A stretch of 64,000 bases of DNA, taken from assembly GCF_002095535.1 (NCBI RefSeq), contig NZ_MLJI01000003.1, forward strand, positions 1 through 64,000, read 5' to 3'. The position numbers and the translations under genes are program-made. Below are positions 63,853 to 64,000 of the stretch, one piece after another. The stretch's first letter is position 1. Each line of letters opens with the position of its first letter. The DNA is from Pantoea cypripedii (GTDB lineage: Bacteria > Pseudomonadota > Gammaproteobacteria > Enterobacterales > Enterobacteriaceae). The notes under the pieces are model-generated. The model ran no database searches and had not been told where the DNA came from. It worked only from the letters and a program-made list of their open reading frames with translations.

Positions 63853-64000
63853 AAAACTGTTGGCTACTGTAAGTCGTGTTTGTAGTTCACAGAGTATTTC
63901 ATTTTTTATTGCTGGTGCCAGCGCCCGTGAAATATTAATTCATCACGTTTATGGGAGAAGTGCTGGACGCCAAACTCGCGATATTGATTTTGCTGTTTTC
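63806..64000 (+). CDS. AbiEii-type nucleotidyltransferase toxin, N-terminal part
   Basis: It starts at ATG 63806 (GAGGA upstream), overlapping the antitoxin gene by 47 bp, and runs off the window after 65 codons. Visible residues include FFIAGASAREILIHHVYG and TRDIDFAVF, the nucleotidyltransferase pattern (GAxAR...T-DID) of AbiEii/AbiGii toxins. The rest is outside. Confidence 0.7.
   Translation, partial: MTNILTLTNPLSSVIEKLLATVSRVCSSQSISFFIAGASAREILIHHVYGRSAGRQTRDIDFAVF

Noticed and set aside
1..64000. CRISPR arrays, tRNA or rRNA genes, insertion sequences, phage integrases
   Set aside because: No regular direct repeats with spacers, no cloverleaf-like sequence, and no transposase or integrase motifs were found on either strand.

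Overview
The window is bacterial DNA that reads like an enterobacterium of the Pantoea/Erwinia type. This is inferred from codon use and GC-rich core genes, the tight Shine-Dalgarno-led operons, enterobacterial families (ClcA, glutaminase, talarate/galactarate dehydratase, CorA, AzlCD, FhuB) and a SopB/IpgD-type type III effector with its chaperone. No rRNA, tRNA, CRISPR array, insertion sequence or phage gene was found. Most of the window is accessory metabolism: small catabolic and transport islands, each with its own regulator or operators.

Layout. 1-1.9 kb: the start of a secreted SGNH-like protein, divergent from an OpgC-like acyltransferase. 1.9-7.9 kb: a sugar-acid-like regulon (PfkB kinase, RraA-type aldolase, 2-hydroxyacid dehydrogenase, MFS permease, and a divergent periplasmic lactonase-like protein) tied together by four copies of a CTRACATGTYAG palindrome. 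8.5-15.3 kb: one gene for a 2236-residue protein of unknown family, with no signal peptide, a GC-rich front half, an AT-richer back half and about seven degenerate C-terminal repeats. 15.3-19 kb: XRE-cupin regulator with AzlCD, two acetyltransferases and CorA. 19.3-26.6 kb: amidase, DeoR regulator, carbamoylase-like M20 hydrolase, two choline-kinase-like phosphotransferases, and a sodium symporter with a small partner. 26.6-27.4 kb: a toxin-antitoxin pair whose toxin carries an in-frame TGA. 28.2-35.7 kb: a ferric-siderophore locus (TonB receptor, binding protein, FhuB, PvdE-like ABC protein, AraC regulator) with a Fur box.

35.8-37.9 kb: a SopB/IpgD-like phosphoinositide phosphatase effector and its chaperone, on an AT-richer patch. 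38.3-42.5 kb: M20 amidohydrolase plus a complete polar amino acid ABC importer. 42.8-45.6 kb: a lone receiver domain, a tungstate/molybdate-type binding protein and permease without an ATPase, and a monothiol DsbA-like protein. 45.9-53.5 kb: a small unknown protein, alcohol dehydrogenase, a PepSY protein and a DUF2946 protein (both rich in Met and His), hydroxypyruvate-reductase-like enzyme, glutaminase, cupin and ClcA. 53.5-61 kb: two LacI-controlled sugar loci with recognisable operators (talarate/galactarate dehydratase; binding protein, Gfo/Idh/MocA dehydrogenase and TIM-barrel isomerase). 61-64 kb: ArsR regulator overlapping a CynX-type MFS gene, then an AbiEi/AbiEii-type toxin-antitoxin pair cut by the window end.

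The two points most worth following are the giant repeat protein at 8.5 kb, a candidate new secreted effector or toxin, and the SopB-like effector and chaperone at 36 kb. Together they imply that the host has an animal-type (Inv/Mxi-Spa class) type III secretion system outside this window.
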